DNA of 64,000 nucleotides from Solibacillus silvestris (GTDB lineage: Bacteria; Bacillota; Bacilli; Bacillales_A; Planococcaceae), in contig CP014609.1 of the NCBI GenBank assembly GCA_001586195.1, positions 2,020,001 through 2,084,000 on the forward strand, in the 5' to 3' direction. A model generated the notes under the pieces. It ran no database searches and was not told the origin of the DNA. It worked only from the letters and a program-made list of their open reading frames with translations. How positions within the stretch are numbered: position 1 is the stretch's first letter; each line of letters starts with the position of its first letter. This document shows positions 23,866 through 32,387 of the stretch, piece by piece. A program made the translations under genes and the position numbers.

Positions 23866-25876
23866 GGTCAAATCGCTCTAGCCATTCCCATATTTTCTTT
23901 TGAATTTTAGAGGAACCTACAACAAGCCCTCTCTCGATTTTATTTAAATACGAAGCAGAAACTTCAATTTCCTCCGCGATATTCGTTAGCGTAAGGTTAT
24001 GATTCCTGCGTACTCGATTCATACGCTGGATGAGCTCTGTCTGGAGACTGCTCTGCATATCCTTACTAGTCGCAACAGACTTGGCGGGCTTCTTCACTCT
24101 CTCAATCGACCGGTAATGTTCTTTTATTTCAGGAGAAGGATCGATAACGATGGAAGTATTTAGCCAATATTTGGCCCAGCCCTTTCCTTCCGCTCTATTT
24201 TCATCCCAGTTGATATAGTACCAGTCGGCAATAATTTTATCCTCCACTAATTTATCCAGCGCCTTTTCAAACCGCTCCCTTGTTCTGATTGGTAGACGAT
24301 TATTTAGCCCATGCCCGCAAACTTCCAATAGCGTATTCACTTTGTTTAATTGCTGGTAGTCCCCTTTATATGCCTGTGTCCTCCATCTCCAGCTTAAATA
24401 GCGGCATAATTTTTTCTCAAGGTTAAATCGTGCCGGATGATAGTGCATTGCTTTTAACGGAAGTAATGCCATCTGCCGCTTGGACGAGACTAAATATTTC
24501 GCGAATACTTTATCGACCGTAAATGTTATGGACTTACCGCAAGTCTCCTCATTCACTTCATATTCCTCACCGTTTGCATTTTTGAATAAAAAGGTCCTGC
24601 CTTGGACTTCTACCTGAATTGGCTTGTTATTTTTGTACATCACGGTTTTATCAATGGTTAGCCACAGACTTTGAATCACCTTTAAGGAATGGATGACCTG
24701 TTCCCTCTGTTTTGTTTCAAAGCCCCCACGCCGCCCATCTCCATTGAGTTTAGGCCGGAGCCCCCTCATTGTTAAAATATCCCTTAATTCAATTTCAACA
24801 ATATCGTCTAGATTTTTTGCCAGCTGTAAATAAAGATGACAAAGAATATCTAGTACATCCACATCGATAATGGACATTTGCCGGACTAAATTTGACGCAA
24901 TTTGTTGCATATTTTCATAAGCAGAATTAAAGTTCCGGTTCTCCTTAATAAACGGAATGATTTGAAGATTACCGCTCGTATTTCCCTTCTCAAAAATATA
25001 TTTAGGCCAAATACCTTCATCACCTATCACAAATTTCTTTTTATAAATCGATTCTCTCACTACATGATAGGCTACATTATTCAGAACATTTGCATAGTTG
25101 GACATGTATTTCGGTTGAAGTGCATCACTGCCTGCCCCACCATTTTCAGGCTGTTCGATGACACTACCAAGTTGTAAAGAGGCGGAAACATTATTATTTA
25201 TTTCATTGATCAGTCTTCTTTGCCATTCTTTAAGATAATGATCGACATTATGACTGAACTTCCTAATAAATGATTTATTAGTTGCCAGATTAAAGCGCAG
25301 TAATTCAAAAAATTTCACATTTAACTCTTCTATCGTTAATTCTTTGATACCTCTGATTCCGTCCAGCAGAATCATTTCCTCTAAAATAAAGATTTTTAAT
25401 TGATTCTGGAGCCAAATATAAAAATTATCCCACGTATCCTCTTTACCTATAAATGTTTCATTCTGTATAATTGCCTTCGTTTCCTCAATAGAATTCTCTA
25501 GCAATTGATCGTTATTTAATATTGCATTACTTCCCTGAGTGCTATGGGCTACAATATAAAAGTTAATGGAAATCGCCATCTTTTCAATTATTCTTTTTCG
25601 CAGCTGTAACCGAATTTTATAATATAACTCCTTATTTCTAGCATACTCCTCCTCATCAATAATATAACTTGGAGTATTCGTATTGCCTTCATCCTGTTCC
25701 AGATCGACAATGGAGCCCTCCTCAATATGTCTGTCGAAAAAGAGACTGTAATTCATTTTTTCAATAGGAGCATCATTGACCGAAAGAACATAAAAATTTT
25801 TTATTCTGTGCTTTTCTTCCTCCATTGTACGTTCCAAATATACCTGCGTAGATTCATTAGTTATATAATTAAACAT
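23855..25876 (-). CDS. Large protein of unknown function with C-terminal XRE-type HTH
   Basis: I do not recognise this 673-residue protein. Residues 1-~600 show no familiar motif: an acidic N-terminus, long predicted helices, and a basic segment near 500-560 (KKLCRYLSWRWRTQAY, then NRLPIRTRERFEKALDKLV) that reads like a winged-helix or DNA-binding region. The last ~55 residues are a clear XRE/lambda-repressor HTH (NHNLTLTNIAEEIEVSASYL, then NKIERGL). The overall plan resembles replication-initiator-like or phage/plasmid regulators more than a metabolic repressor. It is monocistronic, with a GGGAGGG ribosome site, a terminator, and AT-rich codons. It lies between the acyl-CoA operon and a reductase gene. 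Confidence 0.75.
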   Translation of the reverse strand: MFNYITNESTQVYLERTMEEEKHRIKNFYVLSVNDAPIEKMNYSLFFDRHIEEGSIVDLEQDEGNTNTPSYIIDEEEYARNKELYYKIRLQLRKRIIEKMAISINFYIVAHSTQGSNAILNNDQLLENSIEETKAIIQNETFIGKEDTWDNFYIWLQNQLKIFILEEMILLDGIRGIKELTIEELNVKFFELLRFNLATNKSFIRKFSHNVDHYLKEWQRRLINEINNNVSASLQLGSVIEQPENGGAGSDALQPKYMSNYANVLNNVAYHVVRESIYKKKFVIGDEGIWPKYIFEKGNTSGNLQIIPFIKENRNFNSAYENMQQIASNLVRQMSIIDVDVLDILCHLYLQLAKNLDDIVEIELRDILTMRGLRPKLNGDGRRGGFETKQREQVIHSLKVIQSLWLTIDKTVMYKNNKPIQVEVQGRTFLFKNANGEEYEVNEETCGKSITFTVDKVFAKYLVSSKRQMALLPLKAMHYHPARFNLEKKLCRYLSWRWRTQAYKGDYQQLNKVNTLLEVCGHGLNNRLPIRTRERFEKALDKLVEDKIIADWYYINWDENRAEGKGWAKYWLNTSIVIDPSPEIKEHYRSIERVKKPAKSVATSKDMQSSLQTELIQRMNRVRRNHNLTLTNIAEEIEVSASYLNKIERGLVVGSSKIQKKIWEWLERFDQSF

Positions 25877-26046
25877 AGCACCCTCCCACCGTACAAAGAA
25901 AAAGTAGTATAATTAAGAATAATTTCATCATAATGCAAGAATTTTCTTAATATTCATATTTATTATACATGACTTTGTGGATTTTTTGACTTATTCTATA
26001 TATTTTAAGTGATTTGTTATTCTTGATTGGTAGATGTCTAGAATAT

Positions 26047-26088
26047 AAAAAAGCGCTTCTCTTTCATTGAAGAAAAGCACTCATTTTT
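26047..26088 (-). terminator. Terminator after the YhfP-like gene
   Basis: GCGCTTCTCTT (26053-26063) and AAGAAAAGCAC (26070-26080) form an 11-bp stem with two G:U pairs, flanked by A-run and T-run. It works best on the minus strand, ending the reductase gene. Confidence 0.75.
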
Positions 26089-26099
26089 TGATACGCTAT

Positions 26100-27086
26100 T
26101 TAATTTTTAATAATTGTTCTTCCTAAATGCTGACCATTTTTAATTGCTTCAATCGTGTGAGGTAATTCTTCAAGTGAAATTTCACTTATTATAGTAGTTT
26201 GAGCAATATTCCATTCATTCGCTATTTTATCCCAAATATAACCTCGATCTTTAATTGGCACATTTACTGAATCAATTCCTAAAAGGTTAATTCCTCTAAG
26301 AATGAACGGCAGTACTGTCGTTGTTAGTTTGATCCCGCCTGCATTTCCGCACATACTCATACTTCCGCCATAAGAAATTTGAGGGATTACTACAGAAGCA
26401 ATTTCTCCTCCAACAGTATCTAGGACAAAATCAAACTTTTGCTTATTTAACGGTTTATTGAGTTCTCCTAATTCGTCTGCAAAAATGACATCAGTAGCTC
26501 CTAAAGATTTTGCTACGTCAATCTGATTTTCTTTCCGAACTAACGCAGCAATATTTTTGTAACCAATTTTTGATAAAATTTGCACAGCTATACTACCTAC
26601 TCCGCCAGTTGAACCAGTGACCAGAATCCTCGGATCTTTGTTTAAATCCATACCCTTATCCTCTAATGCCATGATAGAAAGGGCAGCCGTAAATCCGGCT
26701 GTTCCAAAAACCATCGCATCTTTTAAAGATAAATTATCCGGTAAAGGAACAATCCAATCTGCGGGAACTCTGGCATATTCCGCAAAACCTCCTGTATGGC
26801 TCATACCCATAGCAAAACCTGTCACAATTACTTTCTGTCCTTCTGTATAGCGATTATCTGTTGAATGAACAATCGTTCCGCTTAAATCTATTCCAGGGAT
26901 AAGCGGATAATTCCGGATAACGCCTCCATTTTTTTGAACAGCTAACATATCTTTATAGTTTATTGAAGAATAGGAAACCTTAATTAAAACTTCGCCATCT
27001 GAAAGACTGTCGAGATTAACATTCTCCAAACCGTAAATCACCTGATCTTGTTCTTCTTTTACAATAATTGCCTTGAATTGATCCAT
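26100..27086 (-). CDS. yhfP: Zinc-independent MDR oxidoreductase (YhdH/YhfP, acrylyl-CoA reductase-like)
   Basis: This 328-residue medium-chain dehydrogenase/reductase has an N-terminal GroES-like domain (SSINYKDMLAVQKNGG, PLIPGIDLSGTIV) and a Rossmann domain (VTGSTGGVGSIAVQILSKIGY). Structural-zinc cysteines are absent, as in the quinone-oxidoreductase/AcuI subgroup. It uses NADPH to reduce enones or acrylyl-CoA-type substrates; the specific one is unknown. The start at 27086 has GGGGG upstream, and the longer frame adds a Cys-rich stretch without a ribosome site. It is divergent from a marR gene with a palindrome between them, suggesting local regulation. Confidence 0.88.
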   Translation of the reverse strand: MDQFKAIIVKEEQDQVIYGLENVNLDSLSDGEVLIKVSYSSINYKDMLAVQKNGGVIRNYPLIPGIDLSGTIVHSTDNRYTEGQKVIVTGFAMGMSHTGGFAEYARVPADWIVPLPDNLSLKDAMVFGTAGFTAALSIMALEDKGMDLNKDPRILVTGSTGGVGSIAVQILSKIGYKNIAALVRKENQIDVAKSLGATDVIFADELGELNKPLNKQKFDFVLDTVGGEIASVVIPQISYGGSMSMCGNAGGIKLTTTVLPFILRGINLLGIDSVNVPIKDRGYIWDKIANEWNIAQTTIISEISLEELPHTIEAIKNGQHLGRTIIKN

Positions 27087-27109
27087 AACAATCTGCCCCC
27101 TTCTGCAAC

Positions 27110-27136
27110 AAAACATTTCTATACCAAAAATGTTTT
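27110..27136. promoter_or_regulatory. Palindromic operator between the yhfP-like and marR genes
   Basis: AAAACATTT (27110-27118) and AAATGTTTT (27128-27136) form a perfect 9-bp inverted repeat with a 9-base spacer. It sits 24 bases from the reductase start and 53 from marR, typical of a MarR-family operator serving both divergent genes. Confidence 0.6.
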
Positions 27137-27188
27137 ATTACAAAAACTTACATGATATGATAGGTAATGTCAATATGGGGGAGATAAA

Positions 27189-27608
27189 ATGGAATTAAAA
27201 GATTGCATGAATTTTTTGCTGAGCGCCAGTCAGAATAAGGTTTTTAAATATTTCAGCAAACTTTTGGAGGATTATGGCGTAACACCTGCCCAATATGGTG
27301 TGCTGAATTGTTTGTGGAGAGAAGGGCAATTATCGCCTAAACAAATTGGTGAAATGGTATATTTAGAAGCCCCTACTGTCTCGGGGATCTTAGATAAAAT
27401 GCAAAAAGCCGGACTAATAGAACGTTCAATCGATCCAAACAACCGTAGAAATGTTTTAGTAATGGCGACTCAAAAATCGGAAGAAATCAGAGATGAAGTG
27501 GAAGCTGCAACAATTGTGTTGAATAATCAAGTTCTCGAAAACTTGACAGATAGCGATACAGAAGTGCTGAAAAGGGCATTGGAAATAATAATTAAGTCTG
27601 ATTTTTAA
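27189..27608 (+). CDS. MarR-family transcriptional regulator
   Basis: This is a 139-residue winged-helix dimeric repressor. It contains the recognition region GQLSPKQIGEMVYLEAPTVS followed by the wing GLIERSIDPNNRRNVLVMAT with the conserved D-x-R-R signature. Cys6 (KDCMNF) near the N-terminus and Cys41 could allow redox sensing of the OhrR type, though the N-terminal sequence is not diagnostic. It is divergent from the YhfP-like reductase and probably controls it and itself through the palindrome between them. GGGGGAG precedes the ATG. Confidence 0.88.
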   Translation: MELKDCMNFLLSASQNKVFKYFSKLLEDYGVTPAQYGVLNCLWREGQLSPKQIGEMVYLEAPTVSGILDKMQKAGLIERSIDPNNRRNVLVMATQKSEEIRDEVEAATIVLNNQVLENLTDSDTEVLKRALEIIIKSDF

Positions 27609-27670
27609 TTATAGATACAATTTTCATCGGGTAATCGCTTAATGTGCCCGACAGATTAATCCAACCAATA

Positions 27671-27711
27671 AAAACACCGAAACGCAAAATCTAACCGCGT
27701 CTCGGTGTTTT
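27671..27711. terminator. Bidirectional terminator between marR and metQ
   Basis: AAAACACCGAAACGC (27671-27685) pairs with GCGTCTCGGTGTTTT (27697-27711): 15 bp with one mismatch. It separates the converging marR and methionine-transport transcripts. Confidence 0.85.
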
Positions 27712-27723
27712 CAGGTTATTCAT

Positions 27724-28545
27724 CTATTCGAACGCAGGAGTAGCCGTTTCGTCGTAGTTTTCTTTCAGGAAATTACGCACTTCTTCACTCGTCATCGCTT
27801 CCGCAAGCTTTTTGATTGCTTCGTCGTCTTTGTTGTCTTCACGCGCAACTAAAGTAATGGCAAAGTCGTTTTCTACACCTTCAGTTAACAGTGCATCACT
27901 TTTCGGCGTTAAGCCAAGTGGTGCCGCATAGGCAGGTGTCATAACAACCGCATCCGCATCATCGTACATACGTGCTAGCATTAACAGGTCAACTTCTTTA
28001 AACTGAAGATTTTTCGGGTTGTCCTCGATGCTTGCTAATGTGTAATACACATCCGTTTTTTCCTTTAATGTGATTACACCATGCTGGGCAAGCAGCATTA
28101 ACGAACGGTCAACGTTTGAAATATCGTTGGCAATCGCAACAGTTGCCCCGTCAGGCAATTCTTCGATTGTATCATAATTTTTTGCATACACACCGTAATT
28201 TGCAAAGTAAATTGGCTGGATCGGCACTAAATTCGCATCATTATTCCGATTGAATTCCTCCATATACGGCACGTGCTGGAAGAAGTTTGCATCAACTTCC
28301 TTTGCAGCTAGTGCACTGTTTGGCTGTACATTATCGCCTAATACGACAATTTCCAGATCAATGCCCTGCTCTTCTAATTTAGGCTCGACTAGCTCCAGAA
28401 TATCTGTCATCGGTGAAATTAATGAGGCAACTTTTAATGTTGTCTCTTCCTTTTCTGCTTCTTTATTCGTTTCTTTTTCTTCATTCTGTCCGCAGCCAAC
28501 TAAAGCTAATACTGCCGCCACACTTAACATCCATCTTTTTTTCAC
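27724..28545 (-). CDS. metQ: Methionine ABC transporter substrate-binding lipoprotein
   Basis: This 273-residue NlpA/MetQ-family lipoprotein binds methionine outside the membrane. The signal peptide KKRWMLSVAAVLALVGCGQ has the lipobox LVGC with Cys ~18. The mature protein shows the family's LKVASLISPMTDILELVEP, ANFFQHVPYMEEFN, NDISNVDRSLMLLAQHGVI and NDFAITLVAREDN. The GTG at 28545 was taken as the start, 6 bases after AGGAGA; an ATG two codons up is too close. It is the last gene of metNIQ. Confidence 0.92.
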   Translation of the reverse strand: MKKRWMLSVAAVLALVGCGQNEEKETNKEAEKEETTLKVASLISPMTDILELVEPKLEEQGIDLEIVVLGDNVQPNSALAAKEVDANFFQHVPYMEEFNRNNDANLVPIQPIYFANYGVYAKNYDTIEELPDGATVAIANDISNVDRSLMLLAQHGVITLKEKTDVYYTLASIEDNPKNLQFKEVDLLMLARMYDDADAVVMTPAYAAPLGLTPKSDALLTEGVENDFAITLVAREDNKDDEAIKKLAEAMTSEEVRNFLKENYDETATPAFE

Positions 28546-28555
28546 AATCATTCTC

Positions 28556-29218
28556 CTATCTTTTGTCCAACCATCTTGCTGCAGCCGTACCAATCATTTG
28601 AATGAGCTGCACCAAAATAATCATAATGAAAATCATGTAAAGCATTAGATCTGTCTTGAATTGCTGATACCCGTAGCGAATTGCAAAGTCACCGATACCG
28701 CCGCCCCCGACAACACCCATAATTGTGGAATACGAAATAAAACTGACTATTGAAGTCGTCAGGCCGAGCACTAGTCCTGAACGCGCTTCCACAAAAAGAA
28801 AACTAAAAATAATACGTCGAACCGAAGCCCCCATTGAAACAGCAGCCTCAATTACACCTTTTGGCACATCAAGCAGTGACTGTTCGACAAGCCTTGCATA
28901 ATGGGCAATGGCAATAATCGATAACGGAACTGTTGCCGCAACCGTACCGATTGCCGTACCGACAATGAGCCTTGTAAAGGGAATCAAGAATACGACTAGC
29001 AGCAGGAATGGAAACGAACGGATCGTATTCACCGCTAAGTTTAGTATGTTGTAAACGACACGGTTTTCAAGCAACTTTTCTTTCCCGCAAAGAAATAAAT
29101 ATGTACCGATTGGTAATCCGATTAATACGGCAGCTACAATTGACACACCGACCATGAAAAACGTTTCACTGATGGCCCGCCAAATTTCGGCTTCATATTG
29201 ACGCAATACATCAGGCAT
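28556..29218 (-). CDS. metP: Methionine ABC transporter permease
   Basis: This 220-residue inner-membrane permease (MetI/MetP) has five or so hydrophobic segments and the EAA loop EAAVSMGASVRRIIFSFLF that contacts the ATPase. VSFISYSTIMGVVGGGGIGD is a typical MetI signature. The start at 29218 overlaps the metN stop by 8 bases, so the two are translationally coupled. Confidence 0.92.
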   Translation of the reverse strand: MPDVLRQYEAEIWRAISETFFMVGVSIVAAVLIGLPIGTYLFLCGKEKLLENRVVYNILNLAVNTIRSFPFLLLVVFLIPFTRLIVGTAIGTVAATVPLSIIAIAHYARLVEQSLLDVPKGVIEAAVSMGASVRRIIFSFLFVEARSGLVLGLTTSIVSFISYSTIMGVVGGGGIGDFAIRYGYQQFKTDLMLYMIFIMIILVQLIQMIGTAAARWLDKR

Positions 29219-29957
29219 GTCCGATTCCACCTTTCACGAGCTGATCGACGAAGCTTTGCGGATGATGGCTCGTATCAATTATGCCATTAGGTGTTAACTC
29301 AACTGTTTCGTATATTTGCCCTGCATCCAGTACAGTAGCCCGATGGCAAATACTTTTAACGACTTCAAGCTCATGACTGACAAGCACAATCGTCACACCA
29401 AGCTCCTTATTAACCTTCTGTAAAACACGCAATATTTCCGCAGAGGTGTTTGCATCGAGCGCAGAGGTTGGCTCATCACAGAGCAGGACTGCAGTTTCAT
29501 TCGCAAGTGCTCTTGCAATCGCCACACGCTGCTTTTGCCCGCCGCTCAGCTGGGCCGGATATTGACCTGCAAACTGTTCAAGCCCGACAAATTTTAGGCA
29601 TTCGATAACACGTGCTTTCCGCAGCTTTTTCGGATAGTTTGCCAGGACAAGTGCAATTTCTACATTATCATGGACGGTTTTATTTGCGACAAGGTGAAAA
29701 TGTTGGAAGATCATCCCGATTGATTTTCTCGCTTCTCGAAGTTCAGCATTTTTTAAAGCTGTTAGTTGCTGGCCATTGATGAAAATATTGCCGCTGTCCG
29801 GTACTTCCAGCAAATTCATCAAACGCAATAACGTCGATTTCCCTGCACCGCTTGCCCCGATCAAACCATGAATTTCCCCTTTAGCAACCGTTAATGTCAC
29901 ATCTTGAACGGCCATGAAAGAGCCAAACTTTCTTGTAACTTGCTGTAATTGAATCAC
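29211..29957 (-). CDS. metN: Methionine ABC transporter ATP-binding protein
   Basis: This 248-residue ABC ATPase has Walker A GASGAGKST, Q-loop MIFQHFHLVANKTV, signature LSGGQKQR, Walker B VLLCDEPTSALD and H-loop LVSHE. It lacks most of the C-terminal ACT-like NIL domain (~90 residues) found in longer MetN proteins (~340 residues), so trans-inhibition by methionine may be absent. The GTG at 29957 fits the family N-terminus (IQLQQVTRKF). No SAM riboswitch or T-box was found in the 200-bp leader. Confidence 0.9.
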   Translation of the reverse strand: MIQLQQVTRKFGSFMAVQDVTLTVAKGEIHGLIGASGAGKSTLLRLMNLLEVPDSGNIFINGQQLTALKNAELREARKSIGMIFQHFHLVANKTVHDNVEIALVLANYPKKLRKARVIECLKFVGLEQFAGQYPAQLSGGQKQRVAIARALANETAVLLCDEPTSALDANTSAEILRVLQKVNKELGVTIVLVSHELEVVKSICHRATVLDAGQIYETVELTPNGIIDTSHHPQSFVDQLVKGGIGHA

Positions 29958-30166
29958 CTGTAAAAACACCTCCACTGCATACCCAATCGATTTCTAATTA
30001 TAGTAGAAATTGCATCAGCTACCAAGAGAAATGTTTAATGTAAAAAATACCAGGTTCCTTAAATTTGCAAGTTATCGATTATGTACAATCCATACAATAA
30101 AAAAGACTGCCGCAAAGTCAGAATTTATTTCTAACTTCCCGAACAGCCGATTAGTATGATTAAAAC

Positions 30167-30691
30167 TTAATAAGGGACTTCATCTAATTTAATTGGTGTT
30201 GTTTTTTTGTCCTTCCAATCATCATAGATAGAAGCATATAAAACAGTATCTGAGATTGATCCGTCTTCATTTTCCCATGCATTTCGTAAATAGCCTTCTT
30301 TTACGAAGCCTGCCTTTGTAAAACATTTTCTCATCGCTAAATTATCTGCTCTTGTATACCCTTCAATTCGGATCTTACCTTTTTCACCATACAAATAATC
30401 TTGTAGCCAACTTAACGATTTTTGACCGATGCCTATTCCTCTTGCTTCTTCCGTTAACCTAAGATCAAACAATGGAATTGTATCTTCAATGTCATCGATT
30501 ATTATTATTCCAACTTTTTGTTCTTTTTCAATAATCCAAAACGTTTCTTTTCCCTCAGAGTAATAGCCTTTGTCAATCGCTCTTTTTATCGCTGCCGGAT
30601 CTAACTGAATCTTCGCATGAAAAGGCCAATGATTGGAACATAGTAAATCAATCAGTTCTTCATTTTCCAATTTATATTTCTTAATTTCCAA
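30167..30691 (-). CDS. GNAT acetyltransferase
   Basis: This 174-residue GNAT protein contains ETFWIIEKEQKVGIIIIDDI, the acetyl-CoA loop LTEEARGIGIGQKSLSWL and the C-terminal AMRKCFTKAGFVKEGYLRNAW motif of RimJ/RimL-like enzymes. The acceptor is unknown. A TTG start at 30691 is supported by GGGAG 8 bases upstream; a GTG at 30700 overlaps that site. It is the last of three closely spaced genes with HIT and GrpB. Confidence 0.8.
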   Translation of the reverse strand: MEIKKYKLENEELIDLLCSNHWPFHAKIQLDPAAIKRAIDKGYYSEGKETFWIIEKEQKVGIIIIDDIEDTIPLFDLRLTEEARGIGIGQKSLSWLQDYLYGEKGKIRIEGYTRADNLAMRKCFTKAGFVKEGYLRNAWENEDGSISDTVLYASIYDDWKDKKTTPIKLDEVPY

Positions 30692-30696
30692 AACAA

Positions 30697-31092
30697 TCAC
30701 TCCCTTTCAAATTGAAGCTGCTTCACAAGTTCTGAAATCAATAAAGGATGGCAGTTGACCTTCTGGTATGTCCAAAAGTCATCCCCTTTATATCGTGGAA
30801 CTATATGTATATGAAAATGTGTACCCTCATCCATAATGGCGCCGTTATTTTGAATAATGGTTAGCCCGTCTACCGGAAAGTGCGTTTCATATACATTTAT
30901 TATTTGTTTCTGCAGTTTGAATAGCTCCATTAATGCTGAATCAGAAAGCTCGCGGATATCCATAAAATGTTGTTTTGATATAATTAATAAGTGACCGGAC
31001 TGAATCGGATTGATATCTAAAACTACTTTAAAATTATCGGTTTGGATTAGTATTTGTTTCGTTTCTATCCCCTCACAGAAAATACAAGTCAT
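30697..31092 (-). CDS. HIT-family nucleotide hydrolase
   Basis: This 131-residue histidine-triad protein hydrolyses or transfers nucleotides (Ap4A- or AMP-conjugate-type substrates in the family). The triad HFHIHIVPR lies near residue 95, preceded by the core strand VVLDINPIQSGHLLIISKQH. N-terminal Cys3 and Cys6 (TCIFC) match the zinc-binding pair of many HIT proteins, though the matching His ligands are not obvious. Its ATG overlaps the stop of the GrpB-like gene by four bases, indicating coupling. Confidence 0.88.
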   Translation of the reverse strand: MTCIFCEGIETKQILIQTDNFKVVLDINPIQSGHLLIISKQHFMDIRELSDSALMELFKLQKQIINVYETHFPVDGLTIIQNNGAIMDEGTHFHIHIVPRYKGDDFWTYQKVNCHPLLISELVKQLQFERE

Positions 31093-31628
31093 AAAATCCC
31101 CTCATTCATTTTCTTAAATATCGACTGCACAAATTGTTCTTTATAGGTTGTGTAATCTGCAATTCCTTGCATATCTGTTGAGAAAAATCCATTTTTAAGC
31201 GCTTCGTATTCTTTCTTTACCGCTTCATTTGCATTCAAATAATCTCTAAAAAAGCGCATTTGATGCCACTTTTCCTTATTGAATTCTACAAGATGGATGA
31301 AATGAGTTTTCGTTTCAAATGAAGCACCTGTAAATTTTGCGCAAATAATTTCATCAGGTCTTTCAACTTGTAAGCGATAAAAACCAGCTTCCTTGAGTCC
31401 CATGAAAAAGGCTTTATCCAGCAAGTTAAAATTTTCAACACCTATTACAATATCAATTACCGGCTTTGCCGAAATCCCTTCAATAGATGTGCTACCGATA
31501 TGTTCAATCTGATACGACTGCAAATTCGTGTGCTCCATGATTTTTTTCTTCGTGTCAGCAAATTCCCTTTTCCAGCCTACTTCATACGGCACAAGTACAA
31601 CTTCATTCTTTTTTAATCCGAGTTTCAT
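31089..31628 (-). CDS. GrpB/UPF0157 nucleotidyltransferase-fold protein
   Basis: This 179-residue GrpB-like protein has the nucleotidyltransferase-fold motif IEHIGSTSIEGISAKPVIDIVIGV with GS and the D-x-D-like acidic pair (KPVIDIVI), then HLVEFNKEKWHQMRFFRDYL, typical of the family. Relatives include dephospho-CoA kinase C-terminal domains; the activity is uncertain. The start at 31628 was chosen because AAAGGA precedes it by 9 bases. Confidence 0.85.
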   Translation of the reverse strand: MKLGLKKNEVVLVPYEVGWKREFADTKKKIMEHTNLQSYQIEHIGSTSIEGISAKPVIDIVIGVENFNLLDKAFFMGLKEAGFYRLQVERPDEIICAKFTGASFETKTHFIHLVEFNKEKWHQMRFFRDYLNANEAVKKEYEALKNGFFSTDMQGIADYTTYKEQFVQSIFKKMNEGIL

Positions 31629-31670
31629 CAAATCCAATCCTTTCGAACCAATTTTGGGGAGAATTTTTCC

Positions 31671-32207
31671 TTACTGATGCCATTCAAATAGTAAAATGCG
31701 ATTTTCGGTTTGCTGATAAATTGCCGTGAATGTATCTGACTGACCATTTTCTGATTGTTGGAAGTAGAAATCGCCAGGTTCTACTTTACTGGAGTATGCT
31801 TCAATTGTAATTTTGAATTCTTCATCTTGCTGGATTTTATACATATTTTGACCTCGGCTTATAAAATGGGAAACGGGTCGATTTGCCTCTATTAAATTAC
31901 CCTCTGTCACTTTTATAAAATCATGAAGTTGTTCAGGGTTAACCTTGCTATCATATATTACCCATTCCCCATCTCCACGAGCGGGATATTTTGTTGACCG
32001 CACATTGATAATTTCATTTGGAACCGGTAACTCTACACCCCAGCGTTCTTTATAATGAGCCGTAATTTCTTCTGGTGTTGTCGATAACCTGTAGAGGGAA
32101 ATAAAGAGCAATAACATGATAAATAGTACAATAAAAAAGATCCAAATTTTTTTATAGATTCTTTTCCCACTGATACTATTTGTCTGTCCTCTAGATATAT
32201 ATTTCAT
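31671..32207 (-). CDS. Membrane-anchored hypothetical protein
   Basis: This 178-residue protein has a basic N-terminus (residues 1-23), one transmembrane helix (24-42, IWIFFIVLFIMLLLFISLY) and an extracytoplasmic domain of ~135 residues rich in beta strands (DGEWVIYDSKVNPEQLHDFI, EEFKITIEAYSSKVEPGDFY). I do not recognise the family. It may be the first gene before the GrpB-HIT-GNAT group, with a 42-bp gap. No catalytic motif is visible. Confidence 0.7.
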   Translation of the reverse strand: MKYISRGQTNSISGKRIYKKIWIFFIVLFIMLLLFISLYRLSTTPEEITAHYKERWGVELPVPNEIINVRSTKYPARGDGEWVIYDSKVNPEQLHDFIKVTEGNLIEANRPVSHFISRGQNMYKIQQDEEFKITIEAYSSKVEPGDFYFQQSENGQSDTFTAIYQQTENRILLFEWHQ

Positions 32208-32304
32208 TCAACTGTCGCCACTTTCAAAAAAGCTGATGTTAACTTCATATACGTCTCTTCTAAGTATTATTTCATAACACTTCTCTTTTCAAGGTTCTCT
32301 TTTA

Positions 32305-32349
32305 CTAAAAAACTGCCCAATTATTCGAGGGGGCAATAACAGCAGTTTT
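32305..32349 (-). terminator. Terminator after the M23 peptidase gene
   Basis: AAAACTGC (32309-32316) pairs with GCAGTTTT (32342-32349). On the minus strand the stem runs into TTTTTTAG. The loop contains CCCCC/GGGGG-rich sequence that may pair internally. Confidence 0.65.
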
Positions 32350-32387
32350 CCAGACAAAATAGATTTTGCAACTTTATCAAACGTATT

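Noticed and set aside
29958-30166. SAM riboswitch or T-box in the leader of the methionine transporter
   Set aside because: I looked for the S-box core and for T-box GGGTGG/AGGGTGG elements and found neither; the leader is short.
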